Below are positions 11,394-22,848 of a stretch of 64,000 bases of DNA, piece after piece. The DNA lies in NCBI GenBank assembly GCA_947579605.1, contig OX388307.1:24777237-24841236 (forward strand). Reading direction: 5' to 3'. Numbering within the stretch: the stretch's first letter is position 1; the number at the start of each line of letters is the position of its first letter. The notes under the pieces were generated by a model, which was not told the origin of the DNA, did not search any database, and saw nothing but the letters and a program-made list of their open reading frames with translations. Source of the stretch: Athripsodes cinereus. Lineage: Eukaryota > Arthropoda > Insecta > Trichoptera > Leptoceridae. Both the position numbers and the translations under genes were made by a program.

Positions 11394-14300
11394 TTATAAA
11401 ACAAATAATTGCACGAAAGCAACCGTGGATACAATTGCAAGTAGATAAGGCATTGCTGAATGAGATACTCTGTCAGCTACAGATGTGGAAGGAGTACAGT
11501 CAGTAAGACGGTGAGCTCTCATGAAGACACGACCCAAGAAGTGAGATGCACTACGATCACGCCCTGTCAGAGGTCGCAGTTGCCTCGTAGAGTCTGAGAA
11601 GATTAGATCCGAGTATGGAGGGTTGGACAAAAACATACTGAAACTATAAACAAAAAAACATAAATATACAAACATTTAACATCTATATAAACACTACAAA
11701 AGGTGAAAAATTCTTATTTATTTATATTAAAGACGGCAATAGATTTCAATATTTATATTTTGTACCTGAATTCGTCTGGTGCTGTAGCTCCGTAGAACTG
11801 CTGTGCATAAAGGAATAGGTTAGTATAAGCTTTAATCTCAGTCTCATTGTGTCCGCTTCCTCCTCTAGTAACCATAGCATTGGCAGGGACCAGACCCAAA
11901 TTACATCGCTTGAATTCTGTTGCAGCAGCACGAGTACCTATAAAACAAAAATATTTTACTTGAAATACAACATAAGGAAGTATGTTATCTATGCGACGCA
12001 TAGACCTTATATCAAAGAGACAGAATAATATTTATAATAATTTAAGTTACCATCAGGACACAACAGTTGGAAGTCATCACGCAACGTGTTTCTAGCCCAG
12101 AATTCTCTCCTACGTCCACCAGCTGTCTCGGCTACAGTGGAATGTCGCACGAATGCTACATCCCCTCCACCTTCAATCAGACATCTCAGCGCACCTACAT
12201 AAAAAAATAATTATGAAATTTCACTTTGATTAAAGCTACTTCATTATGATTTTTACATATTAATGTGTATACTAACCCATGCTGCCATAGTAAGGTTCAG
12301 ACGCATCTCTTCTGCAGTGTCTGAATGAGGCTCCATGACAAAGTCTGCACAGTGGAGTGTTGGGGACTCCTGCATTATACTCAGGAGATACAGCCCCAGG
12401 AACACAAGACCTGGAGAACCATTCAGCTGCTGCACGAGCAGCGTCACACCCATATGGTCTTATCCATCCATTGGAGATAAGATATGCAAGAGGATAGATC
12501 CAACCAGCTGCTGTGTTGATTCCTGAATGACAGGTATTCTTCACTGAAATAAAAACAACCATTAGTAGTCATACTTCCTATTTCATCAAATCACTTTAAC
12601 TTCTAGAATCTAGATGAACAGTTTGCATAGAAAAAGCTGTCAGTCAGTAGCATTACAATATAACCAGGAGAAATAATCTTAATGCCATTTTAGTCTCTAA
12701 CCTCTAATATTTGACACTTTGGTGCTTTTAAAAATAGGCTGTCCAGTCTCAAAGTCCCAAGTGTCATGTAACTGTGGGTAGATTTTAAAACTCTCAGTTA
12801 GATTGCAGTTTATTTTCAAAAATAGATTAAAAAGAGTCTGAGATAACATCCATATCAGCAGTGATCTCCCTTGTATTACAGTGAATTGAAAACTGTTTAC
12901 ATAGGTTGCTTAATAATTACCTCTAAGGAAAGTAAGTTCAGTATCGGGGTCCTGTTCTTTGGCCACAGCCACAGCATAGTAGTGAGTCTCCCCCAGGCCA
13001 TACACCTCAGATAAGAAGGGTTCCAGTTCGTAGTGGCGGGCTCCTTCCCACACATCAGCTGCATCTAACATTGTCACATCAGCTTGGCCATCTCGGATAG
13101 CCTATCATAAAAATATATTACTACTACTAATACTATATCATCACAGCATTTCCCACAAGTGGGGTAACCAGCAGACTATCTGCATATAATAAACATACAA
13201 GCTGTTCTCTACATGTCAACAAACAATTAAGATATTCAGAATGTGTGGCAACCATCATCGATGAATTAAAGATGTAAAATCTTTATTTTTCCAACATCTG
13301 CTTTTTACAGAAAACTCGACAGCTGGCATAAAAAAATAGATCATTTCTTCACAGGGTGAAAATGGAACACAGGACGAAAAAATATACTTACTAGATTTAT
13401 TAGAAATACCAACTAAAAATTACTAGTGGAAAAATATTTAACAATAAAAAAATCTATTGAATAAATTAACATTTCAGTTAATAATCCTTGGATGCACAAA
13501 TTACATAGATTTTTATTTATAACTGATATCCTTTATGTCAAAAATTTGTTAACTTCATCATTACAAAAAATAAAAACAGTACCTGCATGCAGTGGATGTG
13601 TGAATGTCCCTTGAAGCACTTCAGTTCAGGTTTCAATATCTGGGCTTTCATGGCAGTCTAAAAATAAATAATATTATTATTTATTGATTTGGCGGTAACG
13701 TTGTGGTAGTTTCTAAACATAATTACGAATGTTTGGAGTCAAAAAACTTTACTAATACCACTAAAAATTATTATACGCGCGACCAAGGTTTCAACAGGTA
13801 ACCTGTCACAAATATTGCGCTTGAGAATGACATTCGTAATTATAACAAATTATATATATAAGTAAATTACAGATGAAAAGCAAAAATATAACATTAAAAT
13901 CTAATTTATATGTAGTGTTTACCCTCATTTTGATACATTTTTCTAGTTCAGCATCGGAAGTGATGCATAAAGAAATGCTATTGACAGGACATGCCCTGAT
14001 GGCCAACACGGGCTTCTCAGCACCACCCAAGAATGCAGTCAATTGTTGCTTATCCTCTGCGAGACTCATCACACCACGAGTAGAGTCCTAAACAACATTA
14101 TATTAATGAAAGATCATTTTATATTACCTCATTACATAAACCTCACTACATAAACAAACAAAAAATTACCTCCATGAGAAGATCAGAACGTAAACCATAT
14201 CTAACGGAGTCAAATATATCAAATTTCTCTATTACTCTAGGTCCAAACTGGGATATAAAAGAGTGTTCCGTAGTTGTGCTAGTACTTCCTCCCCTTCAAA

Positions 14301-17300
14301 CAAGAAAAACAATACATTTACAATACAATATATTTACAACAATGTAATTACATTGTCTCAATATTATATGCGGAATACCTTCTGTTGAAAAAGTTGTCAT
14401 TATCATTCTCCACCACATTACCATACTGATCCTTCTCTATAACATTCCCGTATTGGTCCCTCTCAATCAAATTCCCATACTGATCTCTTTCAGCTTCTCT
14501 TCCAAATTGATCTCTAGATTTAAAAGGATCTCTGGGATTGCCAAATTGATCTTTCTCTATAATATTACCATATTGATCTCTTTCAATAGGAAAACCATAT
14601 TGATCACGATCTCTATTGAATGATCCATCGGGATTCCTTTGTCTATTGAGGTCTGTTCCATTGTTTAATAATGGAATATTTGCTTGATTTGAATATAACT
14701 CCACAATCTTTTGTATGAACTGCTGGTATCTGTAAACAAAACAATTAAGTTTTTACAAATTTATCTTATTATACTTAGTAAATAAAAAAAATATGAATTA
14801 TATTTCTTACTGTTTACGTTTGGCCTCATTTTTAGCTGTGGAAGTAACTATAGCATTAGAGGGTGCTTTACCCCAATTACAATTTAAATATTCATTGACT
14901 GGTTTTCGGCTTCCATCTTTACAAAGCAATTCAAATTTATCAATGGAAATTGTGCCTAAAATCATACAAATACTTTACATACCTACTTACTGAGTTCTCT
15001 ATAAAAAAATATTATATTTCATGCAAATTGAATTAACTACAAAAAAACTATTTATATTTCACACATACTGAATTCTCTATGATTTGCCAGGATATATGGA
15101 ATAGTGGTGTGCTTTAAGAATGCAATGTCTCCAGATTCCAAGAGACAACGAAATGCTCCAGTGAATCCTGCATAGGGATCTCCAAGGGAACATCTTACAC
15201 CAGTGCCACCAGTGCATAGTTCACATAACCTGAAATAAAGACAAATAATAAATTTAAAAATAACTTTGAAACAAGAGTATGTTCTCACAGAGATACTAAG
15301 TGTGCCAAATTATAAACAAAAGTGATATGATAAAAACCCTCAAATTTGAGAAAAATGTTTAGAAGCAAACATAAATGTATTTTTTTGGGTTTACAAGTTA
15401 TCAATATTAGTCACATAGTACATATCAGGAAATCAGAGCACAATTTAAAAACAAACAGTACCAGTGAACTGCCCACACAAGCACAGCCCCTCCAATGTAA
15501 TAGAGATACTGCTCAACAATATACTTCACTTTTTCAACAGTATTTATTTATCAAAAAAGGAAGATCAAAAAAATAATCATACCTAGCGTGTCTACTTTTT
15601 ATGTGACACATTTTCAATGCAAATATAAAAAATACAGCCAAATGCGAAAAACTTGCTTAGAGAAAAATACAATTTATTTGAATATGATGACATAAAATAA
15701 CTCACTTGTCAGAATTATCTCCAATGGGATTATATTTATCAATAAGAGCATTGGGAGCACATGAGGATCCAAAAAAATTTATGACAGACTTGACGTGATT
15801 GTTGCAATCAATTATATCCATACCTCCTTCAGTCATCAACTGAAAATTAAATAATGCTTTTAATATATTGACTTGTTTGCATGAAAATAAGCATTTGAAA
15901 TTTTACCAATGTTGAAAGACCCATTGTGATTGCATTAGGACAGAAGTTAAAATCATTCCTGAGATTGATCAACAATAATATTTACTGTATAAACAGGCAG
16001 CACCCATCCAGCATATGTCCCAACAGCTGGGAAGCATGCACGAGCTCCTCTGAGACTTCGCAGTCCATAACCACCCAAAGTGCTTCCCTTTTTCACAACA
16101 GCCACAGAATATGAGTGACGATAGCCTCCTAATTGGGTCTCCTGGAAATTTTTTTTGAAAAGATATATCTGGGTTTTTGTTTTTTATTGTAGTATTTTTT
16201 TATAGTTTTTTATTTTATTATAGTAAGCTACTAAAAGCTTGTGTCGTGAAAGGGGAGTCTGCCGGCACCTGATATCGAACCACGGACCCGAATAGTACAT
16301 GGATATGTTAAACTTGTAAATAAATTTCAATTGTATGTTTAACTCTACACATAAGTATTTATGTTTGTTTATACATTCTCTACAGTTCAGAACCTTTATC
16401 AAAAAAGGAACAGTTAAAATAGCATACTCTGCACAAAACATTATCTATTGATTATGGTTCAGTATAATATATTTTTATTATATCTAGTAACCAAAATACC
16501 AGAAAGCATATCTATATATTTAGTGACATTTTCTCTCAGAATACTATTCCAAATGTATATAGCATTGGCGTCGCCATTTTTATATACAGTGAAACCTCTA
16601 TCTATCTTTCCTCGAATAATTGTTTTCCCGTATTTATCGTTATTTTTTACAGTTCCGAATTAGTTTCATACAAAACACGTAAAAATATATCGCATCCATC
16701 GTTTCTCTATATGATTTTATCGCATTGACCGTTTAAATTACACAAAAAAATTGTATATATGTATAAAAACATTGGAGAACGAGCGAGAAAGAAAGAACAT
16801 TTTGTTGATTCTGTCTGCTGTCTTTTTTGATAGTACATCAGTAGGCACATACAATAAAAAAGCAAATGAGGATGAAAGATTACATACTGTATAAAGTATG
16901 ATTTTGCTCTCCATGCAGCTTTTTTATTTTGTTACTAGGTATATTTTTTATTTCAACAAATTGATTTATAACTTTTGAAACATGTATCATTTTTATAAAA
17001 CCTATATACTTGTGTGTACCAACATATTAAACATTAAAATACATATTAATATGATTTTTTCTACACTCCTGCATTCATTGTTTTCCCGCATCCATAGTTT
17101 ATTTCAATAGGTCCCTTCAAAACGATAGATAGAGGTTTCACTGTAATATATTAATTATTCACAACTCTTAATGCAAAACTGTGGTAATCAAAATTCTTGT
17201 GCAATTTGATTAAGCCAGTAAAAAATAATTCTGAAGCTAACATTTAAAAAAAGCAATTTTGACATGTATTAAATTATATCAAATTTTCTCTGCCCACAAT

Positions 17301-18603
17301 AACAACTATTATAATGTATTAAACCATACTAGTTTGCTCTGGTCACAAAAACCTATATCTGCGATTGATTAATAATTGCATAACAAGTTAGTTTACTTTC
17401 TTTCATAATATATGATTCTAACCTGAAGAATGGGAACCAGCGAATGGAATCTTCCAGCAACAAATACTTCACCAGAGTCTAAAGATGTTATGTCCGCTTT
17501 CTCTTCATCGAGCAATGTCATGCATTCGTCTTTATCAAAAGCCTGAAAATATCAAACAAATTTATATTATCAGTTCGAAGTAATTATGTAACAATAGCAT
17601 TCCGATCAGAGGGAATTTTTTTAAATTCAAAAAGCAAGTTCCTCGATTTTAAATTCGTAAAGCAAGTTATAACTTAGTGCAAGGGCAGATATATTTCTTG
17701 TTGAAAAGAGTCAAATATCAGTAACATAAAACTTAATAACTTCGGCGCCTAAATGTAAAAGTCCTCTGGAATAAAAAGTCCGGTCTTAGATATTCAAGTT
17801 TTATGATCTCGCTTTAGTCAGTATATATTGGATATTTTGAGAACCCTTGGATTGGTGTAAGACATAGATAAGTATTTGAAATAATATTAAACTTACTCTT
17901 TTGCATGTTAGGTTTAAGAATTTGTCACCAAACAATTGTCTGTCTCTTTCGAGGGCTTGTGTTAAATTATTGCATTTATTTTGTTCTTCTAAGTTTACTG
18001 TGCACCATATTATTCCATCCGGTTCTCTAATCTCTTGTGCTATAATAAAAAAAAACAGTTCACTGAAAAGCTATTATATATACAAACCATCACTGTGTTT
18101 CAATGCTATATTGGAAAAACACAATATAAATAACTCAAAAGAATACTTGCACCATTCACATTATATAGTTAATTGTTTATTGTAAGAAATAAAGCACATA
18201 CATAGTTTAAATATAAAACATTAACATAAAAATACATATATTTCTTATATGTATCAAACTTTATAATTTTTTTTAATAATTGGACAAAAATACAACTTGA
18301 CACTTAAAAGGGGCGGATCCTGAAATTATTTATGTAAAATAACGACAATTGGAATAAAATATATTAAAAGATGAGAATACAGTGAGAAAGATTTAATATT
18401 CAAGAAGCGACCTAACGCAATAATTAATAACAATAGAAAATACAAACGGAACAAAAATAAATTAACATAACCGTCAAAATATTTTGACAAATTAAATGAA
18501 ATGAGTTGTGCAAATAAAATATTTTGTACTTACCGCAAATAAAATAAGGAATAATACTAATAAAGGCACCTATTAAATAATACCGTAACTTATTTAAATT
18601 CAT
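11394..18603 (-). CDS. Tsf2: Transferrin 2 / melanotransferrin-like surface protein (16 exons)
   Basis: Exons in transcript order: 18534-18603, 17897-18039, 17423-17542, 15986-16141, 15706-15839, 15069-15229, 14811-14955, 14379-14729, 14170-14293, 13923-14087, 13583-13657, 12921-13101, 12277-12543, 12051-12194, 11766-11937, 11394-11637. All junctions are GT-AG and phases agree, giving 883 residues. A signal peptide (1 to about 23) precedes two transferrin lobes (about 28-525 and 526-805). A hydrophobic C-terminus (about 864-883) fits a GPI-anchor signal. Family blocks include [55 protein letters not shown] and [11 protein letters not shown]. Fly Tsf2 is needed for septate junctions; that role is inferred here. 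Odd points: seven DQ[Y/F]G repeats at 352-413, and by eye the anion-binding Arg, second Tyr and His of each lobe are replaced. Confidence 0.93.
13114..13320 (-). mobile_element. Diverged 250-bp-family copy in a Tsf2 intron
   Basis: TACTAC-type repeats at about 13114-13125 are followed by ATCATCACAGCATTTCCCAC, AAGTGGGGTAACCAGCAG and a diverged remainder. This is the same element as 29201-29468. It lies in the intron between the exons at 13583-13657 and 12921-13101, in the transcribed orientation of the host gene. Confidence 0.75.
14396..14622 (-). repeat. Coding repeat in Tsf2 (seven DQ[Y/F]G units)
   Basis: Within the 351-bp exon the protein reads seven DQYG or DQFG units starting at residues 352, 361, 370, 383, 392, 401 and 410. 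Spacing is 9 residues, with one 13-residue gap. Typical units are RDQYGNIIE and KDQYGNVVE. The stretch is very hydrophilic and lies between the N-lobe helix KIVELY and the block [12 protein letters not shown], so it is an insertion late in the N-lobe. Confidence 0.85.
16146..16292 (-). mobile_element. tRNA-SINE fragment next to a Tsf2 splice acceptor
   Basis: This has the same SINE tail (AACCCAGATATATCTTTTC) and body (CACGACACAAGC, TGCCGGCAC) as the 41472 copy. The B-box region is mutated and the tRNA head is truncated. Its A-rich tail begins only a few bases upstream of the AG acceptor (16142-16143) of the exon at 15986-16141. Confidence 0.75.
16587..17143. mobile_element. Tigger/pogo-like MITE in a Tsf2 intron
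   Basis: The terminal inverted repeats are perfect over 20 bp (CAGTGAAACCTCTATCTATC and its complement) and are flanked by TA on both sides (16585-16586 and 17144-17145). CAGT.AAACCTC ends with TA duplications are typical of pogo/Tigger elements of the Tc1-mariner group. The 557-bp interior has no transposase. It lies between the exons at 17423-17542 and 15986-16141. Confidence 0.82.
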
Positions 18604-18754
18604 TTTAACGTGAATGTTAAAATATTTCAAACATTACTAATACAATACACACGCCCAATATTACAGTCACATCACAATAACCTCCATAGATAACATAGAA
18701 TAATCCATGGATGTATATAGGTAGGAATAATCATGTAAATAATAATAATGCAAT

Positions 18755-19441
18755 AGGGCCAATTCTGAATCTTAATGTAATAACTAACTAAAAAGTTGAT
18801 TAATATTAGTAATTATGTAATATTCAGCATTAGTTATGAACTCGACTATAAACTCGATAACCACCAAGTGCAAACGGTAAAATCTATGGGACAAACTAAT
18901 ATTAGTCAGTGATGCCGCAATACAAAATGTTTTTCACGTCCCGATTTACACTTCTGGCAACAATTTAATAGTTGTCGCGCGTGAAAATTGTGAAATGTCA
19001 GATTTGCCGATATATTTTGGCGTTCGTATTTGCGTCGGTGGTGGTGTAATTTTACAATTTATACATGCTAAGAGTTGCCCTAAAAATATAAATTTTTACT
19101 TTTAATTGAAAAAACAACTTAACACTTCCAAAATATAGCAATATTCTGCGGTAAAATGACAGCAACTAATAATATTCGCACATTAAAAGTCGCGAATAAA
19201 ATTTTGCCAAATCCAACTTATTTTAGTCGTCGGCTGTCAACTAAAATTTCATTCTGAATACGAAATCCATAGATTCTCGAAATTTATAGTTGTACTAAGG
19301 TGTCAAAATGAACTAATTAACTAATTAGTACGGAAAACTGTGAATACGAATTAGAACTAATTATCATGACTCGACTATCTTCTCACACTTAGTTGACTTA
19401 GTTAGTGCAACTAAACTATTTTATGATTCAGAATTGGCCAT
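18755..19441. mobile_element. MITE with GGCCAATTCTGAATC inverted ends
   Basis: The left end (about 18755-18772) and the right end (about 19422-19441) are inverted copies of TA(G/T)GGCCAATTCTGAATC. The roughly 690-bp interior is AT-rich with no long ORF and repeats ACTAATTA-like words. A target duplication is not certain. It lies just upstream of the Tsf2 start and could overlap its promoter. Confidence 0.65.
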
Positions 19442-19668
19442 AATGTTTATTCCACTTCACTGTATTTCATACTAAACATAAAAATCTATGGTTCTTTATT
19501 CTCAACAATTTGTCAAAATAATGTTTTTTTATAGTGCTGCCAACTTAGATTTTGAACAAGGATCACCTAAAAAGTACGTACCTAGATTAGTAGATTTCCC
19601 AAATTTTGTGTTTTAGGTCAGTATTTCAAGGTCTCAGTTTAAAAAAAAATGTGATTTCTCTACACTCA

Positions 19669-19909
19669 AAACTTGTTTATGGTCGTTTCATCAAAATTAT
19701 GTCGCTCGCTCTTGAGACGGGTAACGAATGCATTCATTCGAATATTTCTTCGGAGAATGATCCGAACTGTCATGAATGATTGATGATTAACATTTCATCC
19801 AGCTGTGTGGACGCTGTTATCAATAGACGTTTGAACTTTGAATAGACGTTTCATCAATGAAACGTCTATTCAAACCTTTTCAATTTCGAGGATCATCCAG
19901 AGCTATATA
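19669..19909. mobile_element. Palindrome-centred MITE copy (GTCGTTTCATCAAAATTATG family)
   Basis: The start (TTGTTTATGGTCGTTTCATC) and end (GGATCATCCAGAG) match the ends of 28355-28533. An internal palindrome lies at 19837-19874: two perfect 18-bp arms around a 2-base loop. Parts of the same family are seen near 22407-22436 and 26341-26455. Confidence 0.6.
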
Positions 19910-19917
19910 TATATATA

Positions 19918-21890
19918 TTAGGGTGTCCCTTATTTTTCAAAGTTTTAATTTTACAACGCATAGGCTCTTATTTTGTTCATTTGGTCCTAAAACACTCAAA
20001 AACCAATTTTTATCTTATTCGAAAGAGTGCAACCCGTGCCGACTTGCACGAAAACATTTTCATACAAGTTACTTCCCAGGGGCGGTGAGTGCCCACTGTT
20101 CTTGTCACTCAGGCTCGGTTTTTCTGGTAATTACCGCGGATTTTTTTATATTTCAAAGATGTCAGTAGAACTAAGAAGTACTTAATATAAAAAGTATTTT
20201 CTTGGTTGGCGAAGTTAATCAATAGATGACAGGTGCAAAATAACCGTCCAATCGTCAAGTTCTCGCAGTTCTGTCTTTCGACATATGCGATATTACATTT
20301 AGTGAAAGCAAAAATCTAGTCATTTGCGTATGCATTACATTCTAGGAAAAGGCTACAATACCTAATAGAGCTGTTAATAATCGTGTTAAGAGGTCGGGGA
20401 ATTTTTATTAGGTCTGGAAAGGGCTGCCAAAAAATAGCAAGAAGATTCAGCATTTTCATCTACACCGTGAGGAGAATTTCCACTTGAATTGGATAATTTA
20501 TACGATATTGTATTCGCCGATGCTCTCAAAAGACTAAAAATCAAAGAAGAAAATAAATTATTGTAAAAGCAAAGAAAACCAAGACGTACAGGATGCATAG
20601 CGGGTGTTGACAAAAAAAATGGCTGAAATTGAAAAAAAGCAAGGCTGAAAAAACTAGCAAGCAAGGAAAAGAGATTAAAGCGTATGGTTTCAGAGAGCTT
20701 GTTACACCTGAGAGAGCCTCTGGGATCCACATAAAATTAAAAATCAGATCTACTGGCGCAATGCATCAAGCACGATGGATGACAAGAGCTATTTACTCTT
20801 CAACAATATGTTTATTGCAGTCTCAGTCTAAAATGGGCGCTAATGACAAGGTAACTTTACTAGATGTTTGTTTGTTTATTGTGGTTGTTCATGTAAACTC
20901 CTTGCTTGAATGCTGTTTGGTGTTGAAAGCGCCGAATCAAGACTTGTGTTTTTTAAAAACATTGAATGGTAACGAAAGAATTGACAAGCTGATTTCCAAA
21001 GCGACTTAAAACAAGTTCAGTCAAAATTTAGTGATATTTGTCAAAAAAAATAGCCGTCCTTTTAATTTTTATGATAAAATTGATGAGCAGACTAAAGGGA
21101 CCACTGTAGAAAATTCACAAAAAAGAAAACTTTGGTGATTTCGGTAAGAGATATGAACAATCGAAGGAACAGATGCCTGGCTCTCTATATGTTAGGTAGT
21201 AGAGCTCAATTTATTTAATATGTTATACCATGTTCTTTTTATGTATTCTACAAGTAGTCTTAATGTTTTCATAGGAAAAAAATTGAGTTATTTTGTATCC
21301 GTCAAGAGCAAAGATTTAGTTACACATCTAAAACTTGACAGCAATTTCCTTCAAGAAGGCGTATCTTCGTATAAAGAAATCGTGGCATTTGTGGAAACTT
21401 AAAAAAAGATATCTAGCTTAAAAGCAGTGAATGACACAGCTGAAAGAGCTGTTAAACTAATTCAAGGCTTTTATGGTTTGATAACCGCAGACGAAGAACA
21501 GAATCAGTTCTTATGACGTTGTGTGCATGAACACAGAAAAATGTACCTAGACTGTAAAAAAGAGACTTTTTAGAGGATATATATATAAATTAAATAATAT
21601 CAATTTTGTAACTTTTTTTGATAATTTTAAGAAATGCTCCATATAAATTTGTGTTTTTATCAATATTTAGCTAACATAGTGATATTAAGTGATGATCTAC
21701 AGCTAAATTTAAAAGACGCTTTAAGCAGCTTTTTTCTAAAACTTTGAGGCTCTGTCGGCACGGGTTCCAATCAACGTAGAAAGCTTAAATTCTGTATTTG
21801 GGTAAGTGTTAGGCTAATAAACACAATTAGAGGGTATGCGTTTCAAAAACTGAAAAAAAAAAAAATTCGACCAAATAAGGGACACCCTAA
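19918..21890 (+). mobile_element. 2-kb DNA transposon with TTAGGGTGTCCC ends, TA target
   Basis: Inverted ends TTAGGGTGTCCCTTATTT (19918) and its complement (ending 21890) sit inside a TA-repeat tract, with TA on both sides. The interior encodes a decayed protein on the plus strand. The superfamily is not assigned from the sequence alone. Confidence 0.75.
20629..21530 (+). pseudogene. Decayed transposase-like gene
   Basis: An open frame (20629-21009) contains GAMHQARWMTRAIYS. After several stops and frame changes a second recognisable piece near 21420-21520 reads like VNDTAERAVKLIQGF followed by ADEEQNQFL. These pieces look like one coding sequence broken by stops and shifts, and I associate the two motifs with a transposase-derived family from invertebrates. 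No catalytic triad could be traced. It is confidently non-functional as it stands. Confidence 0.55.
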
Positions 21891-21914
21891 TATATATATA
21901 TATATATATATATA

Positions 21915-22217
21915 AATAATGAGTTACAATCCATTGGATTGGTCTGCAACGAGTTTGGACTTTCTTCTCCACTCCTCCCTATTCTCAGCCAGTCTCTTCA
22001 ACTCCATGTATGAGCCACAGCTCATGTCCCTCTTCAGTTGGTCCATATAGGCGTCTCTCGGTCGGCCTCTGCCATTTGTGCCTTCGGTCCTGCCTTCTGC
22101 GATTGCGATGAGCAGTCCTGGGTGCCTGATATTGTGGCCAATCCAGTTAGCTCGTTGTTGGCAGATTCTTTTGAGGAGTTGCCTTTTTTCGCCAGCCCTG
22201 GTTAACAATTCTTCGTT
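21915..22217 (-). pseudogene. LINE reverse transcriptase C-terminal fragment
   Basis: The minus strand reads the C-terminal part of a non-LTR polyprotein: LKRICQQRANWIGHNIRHPG, then GRGRPRDAYMDQLKRD and REEWRR. The fragment is cut at 22217 by the start of a MITE. No reverse transcriptase core or endonuclease remains. Confidence 0.75.
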
Positions 22218-22407
22218 TAAGCATGTCAAACTCAAATCCTAACACGGGCCAAATAAAAAATTTAAAGTTTATGTGGGCCACAAAAAAAATGTTTAAACTG
22301 TAAACTAGGTTTATTTTGAAAAGTATAAAAAAGGTAAAATTAATAAAGAGTATTTTTTGTACCGTTATGTTTTGTACTGCTAGTGGGCCGCAAGTTTGAC
22401 ATGCTTG
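22218..22407. mobile_element. Short MITE with AGCATGTCAAACT inverted ends
   Basis: AGCATGTCAAACT near 22218 is the reverse complement of AGTTTGACATGCT near 22395. GGGCC motifs (CACGGGCCA, GTGGGCC) appear in both arms. No target duplication is evident. It interrupts the preceding LINE fragment. Confidence 0.55.
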
Positions 22408-22848
22408 ATCCAGAGTGATCACTGAAAGTGAGAATACCCTTTTACGCTATATGTACCACTTAATACAGCTTATGCGACCATATAATTATTAAGGCGACAG
22501 CATTGTAGTCAACTAATAAACCAAAAATCGGCAGACCATAATTATGTTTAAAACGAGATAACGTGCTTATACAACTAAAAAAATGTGAAAATAAAGGTGA
22601 CTAGCAGCTGGATACTACTGTATTTTATATCAACAGATAATGGGTTCGAACTCCACTGCCAATTAATTCCAACTTCGTGATACAAGCATAAATATAGTTT
22701 TATGTGAGAATTAATTTACTTTTACTAATAAAAACTATCCATCTCCAAGGAACAATTAAAAAGAGCACAAAAATAAAGACGCTTTAAATAATTTGGAAAA
22801 TTTAAGAATGAAAATTGATTTGACTTAAGTATTTCTCTTGGCATTTTC
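22408..22848. other. Non-coding AT-rich stretch
   Basis: The first about 30 bp (GATCCAGAGTGATCACTGAAAGTG) are a remnant of the palindrome-centred MITE family. Nothing else was recognised. Confidence 0.4.

Noticed and set aside
15907..15958. Possible extra Tsf2 exon on the minus strand ([21 protein letters not shown]) with AG and GT edges
   Set aside because: At 52 nt it breaks the phase: after the exon at 15986-16141 (ends in phase 0) it would read GAA TGA. Joining that exon directly to 15706-15839 gives the expected family sequence.
20386..20730. 114-codon minus-strand ORF
   Set aside because: It lies opposite the decayed transposase-like frame and is its shadow.
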